Shown here piece by piece: positions 53,501 through 62,435 of a stretch of 64,000 nucleotides of DNA. The notes beneath the pieces were generated by a model. The model ran no database searches. It worked only from the letters and a program-made list of their open reading frames with translations, and had not been told where the DNA came from. The translations under genes and the position numbers were made by a program. How positions within the stretch are numbered: the first letter of the stretch is position 1; every line of letters starts with the position of its first letter. This DNA comes from Salinicoccus sp. YB14-2. Its GTDB lineage: Bacteria > Bacillota > Bacilli > Staphylococcales > Salinicoccaceae. The stretch spans positions 422,719 to 486,718 of the forward strand of contig NZ_LFKO01000002.1 in assembly GCF_001265075.1 (NCBI RefSeq), written 5' to 3'.

Positions 53501-54004
53501 TCAGCTGTTGCCAAGTCCTTCCATTTCCAGCAGTATCGTCTCTATTTCAGCTACATCCAGACTCGCATCTATCTGATAGTGTGATGTTTCTTCATAGAAT
53601 TTAAGCCTGGAATCGTATAATTTTTTCGTAGAATCATAGCCATTTTTCAGCATAGGCCGACCTTCATCATTTTTAACACGCTCATACAATAAGTCAAACG
53701 GTGCGGAAAGAAAATATACAGTGTGATTTCTATTTTCTTTAAGAAGATTTCTTGACTCTTCATATGTAATGATGCCGCCGCCTGTTGAGATAACAGCATC
53801 AGTATTGCCTATAACATTTTTTAGAGCTTCCTTTTCAATCTGTCTGAATCCGCTCTCACCCTGACTTTCAAAGATTGAATTGATCGACTGTCCGTTTTCT
53901 TCAACAATATAGTGATCTAGATCTATAAATTCCTTTCCGGTAACTCCAGCCACACGTTTACCTGCGGTCGTTTTACCGCTGCCCATAAAACCTGTTAAAA
54001 TCAT
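53501..54004 (-). CDS. aroK: Shikimate kinase
   Basis: Phosphorylates shikimate in aromatic amino acid synthesis. The 167-residue protein has P-loop GFMGSGKTT, the DLD shikimate site and GGG motif (STGGGI). ATG 54004 is preferred because AGGGTG precedes it; the TTG 18 nt upstream has no ribosome site and would overlap comGG. Downstream of the comG operon, as in Staphylococcus. Confidence 0.93.
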   Translation of the reverse strand: MILTGFMGSGKTTAGKRVAGVTGKEFIDLDHYIVEENGQSINSIFESQGESGFRQIEKEALKNVIGNTDAVISTGGGIITYEESRNLLKENRNHTVYFLSAPFDLLYERVKNDEGRPMLKNGYDSTKKLYDSRLKFYEETSHYQIDASLDVAEIETILLEMEGLGNS

Positions 54005-54008
54005 CTTT

Positions 54009-54188
54009 TCACCCTGTTCCAATTATTTTATTGATGTAATTCTCATAAATGAGTATTAAATTTGTTCTGATTTCAATTACCATCATGTATCTATTATAGA
54101 AGTGGTAATAAACAGATATCAAATAAACCAATATGATGTAGAGTGAAAAGCTGATAAAGCCATCATTTTTTAATAAGAATTTCTTCAT
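54009..54188 (-). CDS. comGG: ComGG-like competence pseudopilin, short
   Basis: A 59-residue protein with N-terminal basic stretch MKKFLLKNDGF and a single hydrophobic segment, in the position of comGG at the end of the operon. Sequence support for the family is weak; order is the main evidence. ATG 54188 follows TGGAGAATTCG; it overlaps comGF by 26 nt and ends 4 nt before aroK. Confidence 0.6.
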   Translation of the reverse strand: MKKFLLKNDGFISFSLYIILVYLISVYYHFYNRYMMVIEIRTNLILIYENYINKIIGTG

Positions 54189-54606
54189 CGAATTCTCCAT
54201 CGGTTTTTATTTTAATTTTCATAAATTTCTTTTCTTCAGTAAAATCCCATGTAGTAACATCAAACAACATCGTTATAAACCCTTCGTCATTTATACTTTT
54301 TACAATTCTTGAATTATTCAGTTGATATTCTATTTTTCCACGCTCTGTTTCAAAAGTAATTGTCTTTTTATTATCTATCTCAACTTCATCAGCAGACCTC
54401 GATGTTTCAACAATGTCCATAAGGAAAATATCTCCCTCGAGATCTGTGTCTATCATTCCAAATTGTGAAAAGACACCAAACGTTGCAGGTAAAATAAACG
54501 CAATCAGACTGATTACTGAAAGTGAGAATAGTGTTTCCAAATAAGTAAAGCCGTTATTCTTTAATACTGACACATAAACTTTCTTCATTTTTGTCACAAA
54601 TCTCAC
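54163..54606 (-). CDS. comGF: ComGF-like competence pseudopilin
   Basis: A 147-residue protein (GTG start) with a prepilin-like N-terminus (NNGFTYLETLFSLSVISL) and a beta-rich C-terminal domain typical of ComGF. GTG, a second GTG at 54597 and ATG at 54588 all follow AGGGTGAG, so the exact start is uncertain. It overlaps comGE by 53 nt. Confidence 0.75.
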   Translation of the reverse strand: MRFVTKMKKVYVSVLKNNGFTYLETLFSLSVISLIAFILPATFGVFSQFGMIDTDLEGDIFLMDIVETSRSADEVEIDNKKTITFETERGKIEYQLNNSRIVKSINDEGFITMLFDVTTWDFTEEKKFMKIKIKTDGEFDEEILIKK

Positions 54607-54859
54607 CCTGTCTCACTAAAAATTGGTCACTATCTTTTTTAAAGTCTTCAAACGTTTCATAACCCGAGAGTGAAATGTATACCTGTCTGTTAAATTTCAA
54701 CTGTGATTGAGTGACACTGTCATATTGGACAAGAACGAGCAGTGCAGGCAGCAGTATGTTTGTAATTACTACCAGAGTCATCAATGACAACAACGAATCC
54801 ACCAATAGAAATCCTTCATCGTTCAATTCTGAATTGTCCTTTTTGAATTTGAAATACAA
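54554..54859 (-). CDS. comGE: ComGE-like competence pseudopilin
   Basis: A 101-residue protein with a hydrophobic N-terminal pilin-like helix (DEGFLLVDSLLSLMTLVVITNILLP) and a short C-terminal region with two cysteines. Assigned ComGE by position between comGD and comGF. It overlaps comGD by 44 nt. Confidence 0.7.
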   Translation of the reverse strand: MYFKFKKDNSELNDEGFLLVDSLLSLMTLVVITNILLPALLVLVQYDSVTQSQLKFNRQVYISLSGYETFEDFKKDSDQFLVRQGEICDKNEESLCVSIKE

Positions 54860-55247
54860 AACGAACAGCCTCCCCGCCGCAATTTAAAATTACCGATCCA
54901 AACGCATTTGTATTACCTGAAGACAGATAATTGAACCGTTTAAGACCGCCGCTCTTCAGACTGCACGCTGTCAATTGATATTCGTAAATATCTTCACGGT
55001 CAAGAGAACGAACAGTTAATTTATTACTCTCGTGATCGATTAAAACAGTGTGCGCCTTTTCCTGATGAATGCTTCTGGTCTGTGCCGCTTTAAAAAAATA
55101 TGAAATATTGCTGATTTCATCTTCTTTATCGCCGGCGTTGTATTCAGGAATCGTATTGACTGAAATAAGTAAAATGATGCTGACAACAAACAGTGTCAGC
55201 ATCATCTCCATCATTGTAAACCCTTTATTCTCTTTGAGCTTGTCCAT
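54816..55247 (-). CDS. comGD: ComGD-like competence pseudopilin
   Basis: A 143-residue prepilin: GFTMMEMMLTLFVVSIILL is the class III cleavage/helix region, followed by a globular domain with two cysteines. ATG 55247 gives the normal short leader (MDKLKENKG); upstream codons lie inside comGC. It overlaps comGC by 23 nt. Confidence 0.85.
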   Translation of the reverse strand: MDKLKENKGFTMMEMMLTLFVVSIILLISVNTIPEYNAGDKEDEISNISYFFKAAQTRSIHQEKAHTVLIDHESNKLTVRSLDREDIYEYQLTACSLKSGGLKRFNYLSSGNTNAFGSVILNCGGEAVRFVFQIQKGQFRIER

Positions 55248-55551
55248 TATTAACCACAATATTAACCCCATTGGCACAAGTTGTCTGTTCGGTTGTAATA
55301 TAGCCATCGGTTGTCAGTGCAGCGATATTTGCAGGGTCTGAACCCTCATTCAATGTATAGGCCTCCACCTGACTCTGCACCATCTTCACCTGGGCGTCAC
55401 ACCCAGTATCCTGAACATTTGAACTCTGTGCGGCTATATTTGGAATGATGAGTATAATCAGTACAGATATGACAAGCAGTACAAGAAGCATCTCAATCAA
55501 TGTAAACCCATCTTCGTTCTTAACAAATTTTTTCATAAATAATTTTTTCAT
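55225..55551 (-). CDS. comGC: ComGC major competence pseudopilin
   Basis: A 108-residue prepilin with the canonical processing site (DGFTLIEML) after a short basic leader and a pilin helix. Two cysteines in the C-terminal part could form the disulfide known from ComGC. Main subunit of the transformation pilus. Start: ATG after GGGGATTAACA. Confidence 0.93.
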   Translation of the reverse strand: MKKLFMKKFVKNEDGFTLIEMLLVLLVISVLIILIIPNIAAQSSNVQDTGCDAQVKMVQSQVEAYTLNEGSDPANIAALTTDGYITTEQTTCANGVNIVVNNGQAQRE

Positions 55552-55566
55552 TGTTAATCCCCTTTA

Positions 55567-56625
55567 TTAGTTTAATGTCGACATCATCTGAAATATAGGC
55601 AGCATGATGACCAGATAAAGACAGACGATCAACACTCCTAAAATACTGAATATGACCGGCTGTATTCTTTTTGTTAGATTTTCTATACGCATAATTATTT
55701 TCTCCAATGTGTACTCACTGAAAATAACAAGTTCTTTACCGACTTCGCTGTTTAACTCACCGTGACTTATAAAAACGGACAATTTTTCATCCAGTATGGG
55801 AATGTCTTTCACCGCTGCTGACATTGAGTTGCCCTGATTAAGTTTCTGTTCTATTTTTATAGCAATGTAGTTTAGGTAGGCACTTAAAGATTGGTTTTTG
55901 AACAGCGCAATGATCTCCTTTACTTCCAGTCCATTATTTAAAAAATAGCCGAACTCTCTTGAGAATCTGTAAGTGTGATAATGGATCACGTAAAATTTCA
56001 ACAATGGCACTTTAAGTAAAATCTTCACCTGTGTTTCAACCTTGGCAAATTTTATTATAATAATGATAATCATAACAACTGCTGTAAGTGCTGCTATCAC
56101 TCCGATAACGATGTTAGGCAGCAATTCAAGCATTATTGTAAGTACACTGACAACCCCCTCCGCTTCTGTCCCGATGGAATTGTAAAGTGACTGGAACTGT
56201 GGTATGACTGTATAATTTAATATGATCAGCATCACTATGAAGATACTGACCAGAAGAAGTGGATATTGTATTGATTTAATCAGTTTTGAAAAGGTTTTCC
56301 GTCTGTTTTCTAGATAAAGAGCAGATTCCTTCAAGTTATTAATCATCTCTCCGTGAATCTCAGCAAAGGTGACCTGGATGATAATGGATTTTCTGAAGCC
56401 GAGCACCTTTAAAATATTACTGAGTTTTTCACCATTATTTATCAGAATCTCCGCCTCTTCTTTAGTAGCCGCTTTTAAAACATCATATTGTTCAAGCAAA
56501 AACCTTAAAGCGTCGTACATGGTAAATCCATTTTCCATCAATGTGCTCAGTTTCAACAAAAAATGGCTGTCGTAAGTGCCGAGTTTATTTGAATTTTTGA
56601 TTGTAATATGAAAATTCTTCATCAT
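55567..56625 (-). CDS. comGB: ComGB competence pilus assembly membrane protein
   Basis: Type II secretion F/PilC-type platform protein, 352 residues, with two PulF-like domains and membrane helices near 120-140, 170-195 and 325-347. It overlaps comGA by 41 nt. Start: ATG behind AAGGACATTTAA. Confidence 0.92.
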   Translation of the reverse strand: MMKNFHITIKNSNKLGTYDSHFLLKLSTLMENGFTMYDALRFLLEQYDVLKAATKEEAEILINNGEKLSNILKVLGFRKSIIIQVTFAEIHGEMINNLKESALYLENRRKTFSKLIKSIQYPLLLVSIFIVMLIILNYTVIPQFQSLYNSIGTEAEGVVSVLTIMLELLPNIVIGVIAALTAVVMIIIIIIKFAKVETQVKILLKVPLLKFYVIHYHTYRFSREFGYFLNNGLEVKEIIALFKNQSLSAYLNYIAIKIEQKLNQGNSMSAAVKDIPILDEKLSVFISHGELNSEVGKELVIFSEYTLEKIIMRIENLTKRIQPVIFSILGVLIVCLYLVIMLPIFQMMSTLN

Positions 56626-57577
56626 TTAAATGTCCTTCATTTTTAAGTGTCAGCAATTTGTTATCCAGTGTCTTGTACTTTATCTGTCTGCCAAGCAAAT
56701 AATCATTGATGTCAGAAGCAGTTAAATATTCATAGACGATAAAACTTTTTGACCCGGTGTGAATTATTCTCTGATTCACAATTAAAGAGATACTTTGTTT
56801 AAGTTCCTCATCGTATAAATCAAAATCTTTCAGCCGGCTGATAGTGCTTACAGCTGATTTACTGTGAAAAGTACTGAATACGAGGTGGCCTGATAAACTC
56901 GCACGAATGAGTTCCCTCGCAATGGTTTTGTCCCTTATCTCACCGAACATCAAAACATCCGGGTCACATCTCAACGCGCCTCTTAACAGGGGCTCATATG
57001 ATATATTGGCCTTATCGTTGATCTCCACCTGAACCATCCCGTCAATCTCATATTCGATTGGATCTTCTATACTGATAATCTGCCTCGAGCCTTCTTTTAC
57101 TATTTTATTGATCAGATTGGACATCAATGTGGATTTTCCAGAGCCTGTCGGCCCTGTAAACAGAATCAGACCTTGTGACAGCTCCATATAATCTTTAAAA
57201 AAATCAAATTCCTTATCATTTATGAATAATGATTTGGCAGGTCGCTTATCCAGTGAATCCAGTATTCTGATCACTACGACTTCATCCATCAGTGTTATCG
57301 GTAATGTGCTGACTCTCAATGCCAGATCCAGTTCATTAACTTTTAAAGTTGTTTTTCCACTCTGAGGGATTTTATGTTCATTGATATCAAGTTCAGCGAT
57401 AAATTTTAAAAAATTTATTAATCGCTTAAACTCTTCTTTTGATATTTCTTGAAAATTATACATCTTACCTTTACGCCGAAACTTAATTCTGCCACACTCG
57501 CTTTCGAGTATAATATGAATGTCAGTGGCATTATTTTCCTGTGCACTTTCTAAAATAGTTATAATTTTGTTTTTCAT
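56585..57577 (-). CDS. comGA: ComGA competence ATPase
   Basis: PilB/GspE-family traffic ATPase that powers pilus assembly for DNA uptake. The 330-residue product has Walker A GPTGSGKST, the Asp box region, Walker B (DPDVLMFGEIRD) and HxxH-like segment (GHLVFSTFHS). ATG 57577 is chosen because AGGAGGGAAAATT precedes it; 22 extra codons upstream lack support. First gene of the comG operon. Confidence 0.93.
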   Translation of the reverse strand: MKNKIITILESAQENNATDIHIILESECGRIKFRRKGKMYNFQEISKEEFKRLINFLKFIAELDINEHKIPQSGKTTLKVNELDLALRVSTLPITLMDEVVVIRILDSLDKRPAKSLFINDKEFDFFKDYMELSQGLILFTGPTGSGKSTLMSNLINKIVKEGSRQIISIEDPIEYEIDGMVQVEINDKANISYEPLLRGALRCDPDVLMFGEIRDKTIARELIRASLSGHLVFSTFHSKSAVSTISRLKDFDLYDEELKQSISLIVNQRIIHTGSKSFIVYEYLTASDINDYLLGRQIKYKTLDNKLLTLKNEGHLNDEEFSYYNQKFK

Positions 57578-57725
57578 AATTTTCCCTCCTACTATATATA
57601 ATCCTAAAAAACGTGCTTTTGATTTTTTCTGAATTAATTTCACACTTTTTGAATTTCTGTATATATAAAACAGAGGTATTACAGTATAATGTAATTTATT
57701 ACCATGAAATTTAATATAAAGCCTA

Positions 57726-57754
57726 TTTACTTTAAGAAATAGATTATCTATAAT
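57726..57754 (+). promoter_or_regulatory. Sigma-A promoter for the DUF2626 gene
   Basis: TTTACT (57726-57731), 17-nt spacer, TATAAT (57749-57754), about 53 nt before the start codon. Consensus match only. Confidence 0.5.
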
Positions 57755-57806
57755 TAGTAGTGATGAAATGTTTATAAATATTTACTTCGATGAAAGGACT
57801 GGTCCG

Positions 57807-58046
57807 ATGGATAAGGTATTTAAAACTTTAGGTTTCTGGACAGCGATGTTTAGTATTCTGTTCTATGTGGGCGATATGATGGAAATGACATTATTCTTCC
57901 TTGCTCAAACAGGATTCTTCGTCTTACTTGGATATATGAAATTGACTGAGAGAATGTATATGTATGTATTTGCAGCATATTTAGTATTCTTCTTCGTTGG
58001 GTTTACATACTACACAACGTTTATAATGGAGCCTGCATTCGGCTAA
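57807..58046 (+). CDS. DUF2626 membrane protein (YqgY-like)
   Basis: A 79-residue protein with two to three membrane helices rich in Phe and Met and tail TTFIMEPAFG, matching the DUF2626 family. Function unknown. ATG 57807 follows AAAGGAC; an in-frame ATG 39 nt upstream has no ribosome site. Divergent from comGA. Confidence 0.85.
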   Translation: MDKVFKTLGFWTAMFSILFYVGDMMEMTLFFLAQTGFFVLLGYMKLTERMYMYVFAAYLVFFFVGFTYYTTFIMEPAFG

Positions 58047-58051
58047 AAGAC

Positions 58052-58086
58052 AAAAAAGTTCAAACCTTTCGGTTTGAACTTTTTTT
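58052..58086. terminator. Terminator after the DUF2626 gene
   Basis: Perfect 15-bp stem AAAAAAGTTCAAACC with TTTC loop (58052-58066 and 58071-58085). The A/T runs at both ends make it bidirectional; the YqgX-like gene ends 5 nt further. Confidence 0.92.
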
Positions 58087-58090
58087 GAAT

Positions 58091-58720
58091 TTAAATTATA
58101 TATGGATTTGTCTGCTTTTCTTTCTCAATGGAAGTCTCATTTCCATGCCCTGGATAAACTGTCGTCCCGTCATCCAGTTTAAACAGCTTATTTCTAATTG
58201 AATTCATCAGCTCATCAAAACTGCCCTCAAGCAGGTCTGTACGGCCGACGCCTCCGTTGAAGAGCACATCTCCTGAAAATATTTTCTGTTCTTCCTTAAA
58301 ATAAAAACTCAAGCTGCCAGGTGAGTGTCCCGGTGTGTGAAAGATTTCAAAGTTAAAACTGTTGACGGAATAATCACCCTCTTGAATAATGACAGGTTCA
58401 ATATCACTTTCAATCGGCTTTATTCCCATTGATACACGTTTAACTGACATATTCAAATTTGGATCGGCGATCCATTCTTTCTCTTCACTGGCCATATAGA
58501 CCTGTGTATCATATTTTTTCTGAACTTCATCAAGTGCCCCTATATGATCATAATGAGCATGCGTCAGCAGGATGCCTGCTACCGGCAGATTAATTTCATC
58601 GACTGCTCGGATAATCACCCCTGCTTCTGCAGCAGGATCGACAATCAACACTTCTTCACCGTTGGATATTAAATAACAGTTTGTATCTAGCAGTCCCAAC
58701 GTTAAAGTTTTTACATTCAT
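58091..58720 (-). CDS. Metallo-beta-lactamase fold hydrolase (YqgX-like, glyoxalase II type)
   Basis: A 209-residue MBL-fold protein with metal motif THAHYDHIG, GHSPGS, FSGDVLF and PGHGNETS. It resembles hydroxyacylglutathione hydrolases; in bacillithiol producers the substrate may differ. It is flanked by DUF2626 and DUF2759 genes as in the Bacillus yqg cluster. Confidence 0.88.
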   Translation of the reverse strand: MNVKTLTLGLLDTNCYLISNGEEVLIVDPAAEAGVIIRAVDEINLPVAGILLTHAHYDHIGALDEVQKKYDTQVYMASEEKEWIADPNLNMSVKRVSMGIKPIESDIEPVIIQEGDYSVNSFNFEIFHTPGHSPGSLSFYFKEEQKIFSGDVLFNGGVGRTDLLEGSFDELMNSIRNKLFKLDDGTTVYPGHGNETSIEKEKQTNPYII

Positions 58721-58743
58721 TCAATCACTCCTAAAAATTCTTC

Positions 58744-58772
58744 TAGACAAGGTCCAATATTAATTATACAAT
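58744..58772 (+). promoter_or_regulatory. Sigma-A promoter for the DUF2759 gene
   Basis: TAGACA (58744-58749), 17-nt spacer, TACAAT (58767-58772), about 40 nt before the ATG. Confidence 0.5.
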
Positions 58773-58812
58773 AATAATGAGCTTAAAGAGAAATATGGGG
58801 GGTTAAGATAAC

Positions 58813-59052
58813 ATGCCTTTCTTAGATACAGGTGAACTGTTTGAAATTGGCGGCATTACGATTCGCTTGGGCATCAATGCTCTGGCATTATTAATGATCA
58901 TTGTTACTGCCTTTTCAATCTGGGGCATCGTAGGCGCACTTAGAGCAAGAAATTTATTGGCTGCAATCATCAGTATTGGTGCAACTCTTACATTTGGCTT
59001 CTTTACGGTGGCCACAATACTTACATACGGCTATCCGGAACTCGGAGCTTAA
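58813..59052 (+). CDS. DUF2759 membrane protein (YqgW-like)
   Basis: A 79-residue protein with two membrane helices (about 22-44 and 48-72) and the conserved ending GFFTVATILTYGYPE of the DUF2759 family. Function unknown. Start: ATG 9 nt after a GGGGGG ribosome site. Confidence 0.82.
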   Translation: MPFLDTGELFEIGGITIRLGINALALLMIIVTAFSIWGIVGALRARNLLAAIISIGATLTFGFFTVATILTYGYPELGA

Positions 59053-59064
59053 ATTGTAAATTAT

Positions 59065-59094
59065 AGAGATTAGGATATCCTAATCTCTTTTTTA
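59065..59094 (+). terminator. Terminator after the DUF2759 gene
   Basis: Perfect 24-nt palindrome AGAGATTAGGAT and complement (59065-59088), followed by TTTTTT. Confidence 0.92.
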
Positions 59095-59118
59095 TATTTA
59101 ATAGGAGGAGAGAATGTT

Positions 59119-59847
59119 ATGAGATATGTATTTATTACAGGCACAACCAGAGGCTTGGGAAATGCATTGCTGGAAATGTTTCAGGAAGACCGGATCATCA
59201 GTATTTCACGCAGTAAAGTGGAAACTGAATATCCCTTATACAAAGAATTTTATGTTGATTTTCTTGATGAGAAAAAGTTGGAAAGTTATGTGGGGGAAAT
59301 TTTTAAATCCATAAACCCTGAATCCGGTGATGATGTATTTTTCATCAACAATGCAGGCGTCGTTGATCCGGTAAGTTCAGTTGAGAATATTAAGGCAGAA
59401 GAATTTCTTAACAACTACAAAGTGAATGTCCTTGCACCTGCATTATTTATGAAGGGCTTTGTAAACAAGTTTAAAGACCATCAGGGCGCTAAGCGTATAC
59501 TTACGGTATCCAGCGGTGCAGCATTGAATCCAACTGAAGGATGGGCCGCCTACTGCAGTTCCAAGGCTGCTGTAAATATGGTCAGTGATGTTTTAAGACT
59601 TGAAATGGATCGTTTGAAGTATCCAATTTTCAGTGCAACGTTCCGTCCGGGAGTAATCGATACGGATATGCAGAGTGACATCAGATCATCTGAAGAGAAT
59701 GAATTCCCTGATGTGGAGCGGTTTAAAAAATTTAAAGAAACGAATAAATTATACAATAAGAAAACAGTCGCCTATGTATTAAAAAGAGTAATAACCTCTG
59801 ACAATTTTGCTTTCAGTGAAAGTTTCAGTATCAGCGACTTCCTATAA
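59119..59847 (+). CDS. Short-chain dehydrogenase/reductase
   Basis: NAD(P)H-dependent SDR of 242 residues with cofactor motif TGTTRGLG, NNAG, and the catalytic Ser/Tyr/Lys set (SSGAA; YCSSK). The pattern resembles the sepiapterin/benzil reductase (YueD) group. Substrate unknown. Start: ATG after AGGAGGAG. Confidence 0.88.
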   Translation: MRYVFITGTTRGLGNALLEMFQEDRIISISRSKVETEYPLYKEFYVDFLDEKKLESYVGEIFKSINPESGDDVFFINNAGVVDPVSSVENIKAEEFLNNYKVNVLAPALFMKGFVNKFKDHQGAKRILTVSSGAALNPTEGWAAYCSSKAAVNMVSDVLRLEMDRLKYPIFSATFRPGVIDTDMQSDIRSSEENEFPDVERFKKFKETNKLYNKKTVAYVLKRVITSDNFAFSESFSISDFL

Positions 59848-59882
59848 AAAAAAGTAACAGCAGTCAGCTGTTACTTTTTATA
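59846..59882. terminator. Bidirectional terminator between the SDR gene and glcK
   Basis: 13-bp stem AAAAAGTAACAGC with 5-nt loop (59849-59861 and 59867-59879). The glcK stop codon lies inside the right arm. Confidence 0.9.
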
Positions 59883-60824
59883 TTGAGAAACTATTTTTGC
59901 CGCCCCGTAAATTCCCGCATCGTTGCCGAGAGATGCAAAAACAATCTCAGTACTATCTACAGCAGGAGGGAATGTAAAGTTTCGGAATTGCTTCAGCACT
60001 CTTGAAAGGAGAAATTCACCGGCCTGGCTCACTCCCCCTCCCAAAATAATGCGGGAAGGATTGAGGGTTGCCGCTATATTGCTGATGCCGATTGCAAGAT
60101 ATGAAGTCATTTTATCCACTAAATATAAACTGAGTGGATCTTGTTTTTCTGCATTTTCAAAAATCGCTTTGGCATTCAGGGAATCAGAGGATATCATAGT
60201 GTCAAGTGCGGATTGTTCAAATTCATTTTGGTATTTATATGCCATGTTCTTTAAACCCAATGTTGAAGCAACGGATTCAAGACAACCTGTCCCGCCGCAA
60301 TTACATTTGAGATTTTCTTCAACCGCCACTTTTATGTGTCCAATCTCACCGGCTGAACCACCAGTCCCGTGGACGAGCAAGTTGTTTACAATCACACCGC
60401 CGCCGACTCCGGTACCAAGTGTGAACATGACAACATCCTTTTTGTTTCGTCCTGCACCGCATGCCTGTTCACCCAAAGTTGCCAGATTCGCATCATTATC
60501 AACAATCGTCGGCATACCGCTGAGCACTTCGAAGTCTTTCTTTATATCTTTATGACCATACCAATTTAAATTGATGGCGCCGTTTACTACTCCTGCTTCA
60601 AAATCAACCGGACCGGGAACACCTATACCTGCACCTGTAAAATCTTCGTAAGATAAATTATACACCCGCAATTTATCTTTAAAAGAAACATGGATATCTT
60701 TCAGTATATTACCCCCTTCGTCAGTGGTATCTGTCGGTATCTGCCATTTTTCAATTAATTTCAATGATGGATCAAATATACCCAGTTTACAGGTGGTGCC
60801 TCCAATATCCGCCGCTAAAATCAT
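59871..60824 (-). CDS. glcK: Glucokinase (ROK family)
   Basis: ATP-dependent phosphorylation of glucose. The 317-residue protein has the phosphate motif DIGGTTCKLG, the sugar-binding GIGVPGPVD and the ROK zinc motif CNCGGTGCLE. It overlaps yqgQ by 4 nt in the fau-gluP-yqgQ-glcK operon, the same as in Bacillus. Confidence 0.95.
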   Translation of the reverse strand: MILAADIGGTTCKLGIFDPSLKLIEKWQIPTDTTDEGGNILKDIHVSFKDKLRVYNLSYEDFTGAGIGVPGPVDFEAGVVNGAINLNWYGHKDIKKDFEVLSGMPTIVDNDANLATLGEQACGAGRNKKDVVMFTLGTGVGGGVIVNNLLVHGTGGSAGEIGHIKVAVEENLKCNCGGTGCLESVASTLGLKNMAYKYQNEFEQSALDTMISSDSLNAKAIFENAEKQDPLSLYLVDKMTSYLAIGISNIAATLNPSRIILGGGVSQAGEFLLSRVLKQFRNFTFPPAVDSTEIVFASLGNDAGIYGAAKIVSQYKK

Positions 60825-61021
60825 CTTTCCTCATCCTTCCTTTTGTTGATTATTAATATGCTGTTCAAATATTCTTCTTTACTGATCAATCCATTTCTGT
60901 GAAGCTCCTGGATTTCCATTTTCATCAGTTCCAACCGATTGATCATATCTCTATCATAGACATAACTTCCAAACCTCAGCAGTATGTCATTTATATATGT
61001 CAGATCTTTATTCAATTTCAT
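60821..61021 (-). CDS. yqgQ: YqgQ family protein (DUF910)
   Basis: A 66-residue helical protein (RFGSYVYDRDMINRLELMKMEIQEL; ISKEEYLNSILI) typical of YqgQ. Function unknown, though a nucleic-acid-binding fold has been proposed. It overlaps gluP by 14 nt and glcK by 4 nt. Confidence 0.9.
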   Translation of the reverse strand: MKLNKDLTYINDILLRFGSYVYDRDMINRLELMKMEIQELHRNGLISKEEYLNSILIINKRKDEER

Positions 61022-62432
61022 CTAACTCCTCAATAATCAGTGCAAGATCCGGATCGTTCACATCACCGTTATATTGATTGATGACAGCTCTCATATCGTC
61101 AAACTGACGATTTTTACGTAATTCAATCAGCCTGTGCTTTACAATTACGTCATTCTGCTGATCTATTTGGAAACTCAAGTCATAATACTCTTCAGCCTTT
61201 TCCTGGTCTCCTGCGTGCTGATACAGTGATCCAAGAGCATAATAAGTAAGACCGGTCTCTTTATTCATTGCGAATGTCTGGTTCACCATATCCAGTGCAT
61301 TTTCATAATTACCCTCCTGGATTGCATTCAACACTTCCGTGTCCATCGCCTGCGGCTCCCCTTCTTCTGGTGGTTGAATGAAGAATATCGGCAAAACTGC
61401 AACGAGGACAAAGACGGCGACTGCCCCGAAATACCATTTCTTCAGCAATTTATCCGGGTTGAAAATTAATCCGAGCAACAGACCAAAGATCAGTCCGCCG
61501 ATATGTGCATAATGATTTACATTGCTGAATAGTGAAGATAAGACAGCAATGACAATAAAGATCAGAGCAACCTGAACGAGCAATTTATAACTGAGTTTCT
61601 TATTCAATATCAGATGTACTATGATAATTCCGAGCAGTCCATAAATCGCACCGCTGGCTCCGAGTGAAACTGCATCCTGAAGAAACATCAGGGAAAACAG
61701 GCTGCTGAGCATCCCTGTCAGTAAATAAGCCGCGAGCAGGTGCCATTTACTGTAGAGAGATTCTACAAACTTGCCAAGTACAAACAAAGCCGTGATATTG
61801 AAGAGGAAATGTTCCATGCCGCTGTGCAGAAATGTACTCGTCAGCAATCTGTAATAATCGCCATTAGCAACAGCATGATAGCTGACTGCGAGATTATCTG
61901 TAATCTGTAATGAACTTTGGATGTAGAGATAAAATAGATTCAACAGAAAAATGACCAGATTCACTGCGAGAAGCAGATATGTCATCGGTGTGAACTTAGT
62001 CAAATGAGTTTCGAGCGGATGATTGGACATCACCTTTTTAGCATAATAATTATTACTTTTATTGGATTTTTGATTCATTTCCATCCTGTAAAAAGGATGG
62101 TTGATCAAATCTGTAAAACTGGTCAAGCCTTTATGGGAGATCTTCAATTTGTCACTTTTATTTTTTTCTTTAAATGGCTCGGATGTTTTATAATAACTTT
62201 TGACACTTTTAATATTGAAACCGGCCATGTTTGAAAATTCATGATGTCTGTTAAATATATTATCGGACAGCAGTTTCCTTCTTTCTTCTGATAGCGGTTC
62301 CGGGTTAATGAGCATTACAGACTGTTTCTTTTTATTTTTCAGCCATATGATTTTATTATAATCATCATAATTAAAAAAAGAGTAGTCGGTAAACCGTATC
62401 ACTTCATAGGCTGATTTCCATATATCAGACAT
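61008..62432 (-). CDS. gluP: Rhomboid intramembrane serine protease (GluP/YqgP)
   Basis: Membrane protease of 474 residues. A soluble N-terminal domain (about 1-145) is followed by seven membrane helices with catalytic Ser in GASGAIYG and His in AHIGG, then C-terminal TPR-like repeats (about 385-460). In Bacillus YqgP helps degrade membrane proteins such as a magnesium transporter. It lies 3 nt after fau. Confidence 0.93.
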   Translation of the reverse strand: MSDIWKSAYEVIRFTDYSFFNYDDYNKIIWLKNKKKQSVMLINPEPLSEERRKLLSDNIFNRHHEFSNMAGFNIKSVKSYYKTSEPFKEKNKSDKLKISHKGLTSFTDLINHPFYRMEMNQKSNKSNNYYAKKVMSNHPLETHLTKFTPMTYLLLAVNLVIFLLNLFYLYIQSSLQITDNLAVSYHAVANGDYYRLLTSTFLHSGMEHFLFNITALFVLGKFVESLYSKWHLLAAYLLTGMLSSLFSLMFLQDAVSLGASGAIYGLLGIIIVHLILNKKLSYKLLVQVALIFIVIAVLSSLFSNVNHYAHIGGLIFGLLLGLIFNPDKLLKKWYFGAVAVFVLVAVLPIFFIQPPEEGEPQAMDTEVLNAIQEGNYENALDMVNQTFAMNKETGLTYYALGSLYQHAGDQEKAEEYYDLSFQIDQQNDVIVKHRLIELRKNRQFDDMRAVINQYNGDVNDPDLALIIEELDEIE

Positions 62433-62435
62433 AAG

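Noticed and set aside
59923..60555. 210-codon open frame opposite glcK
   Set aside because: Antisense to ROK glucokinase motifs; no support of its own.
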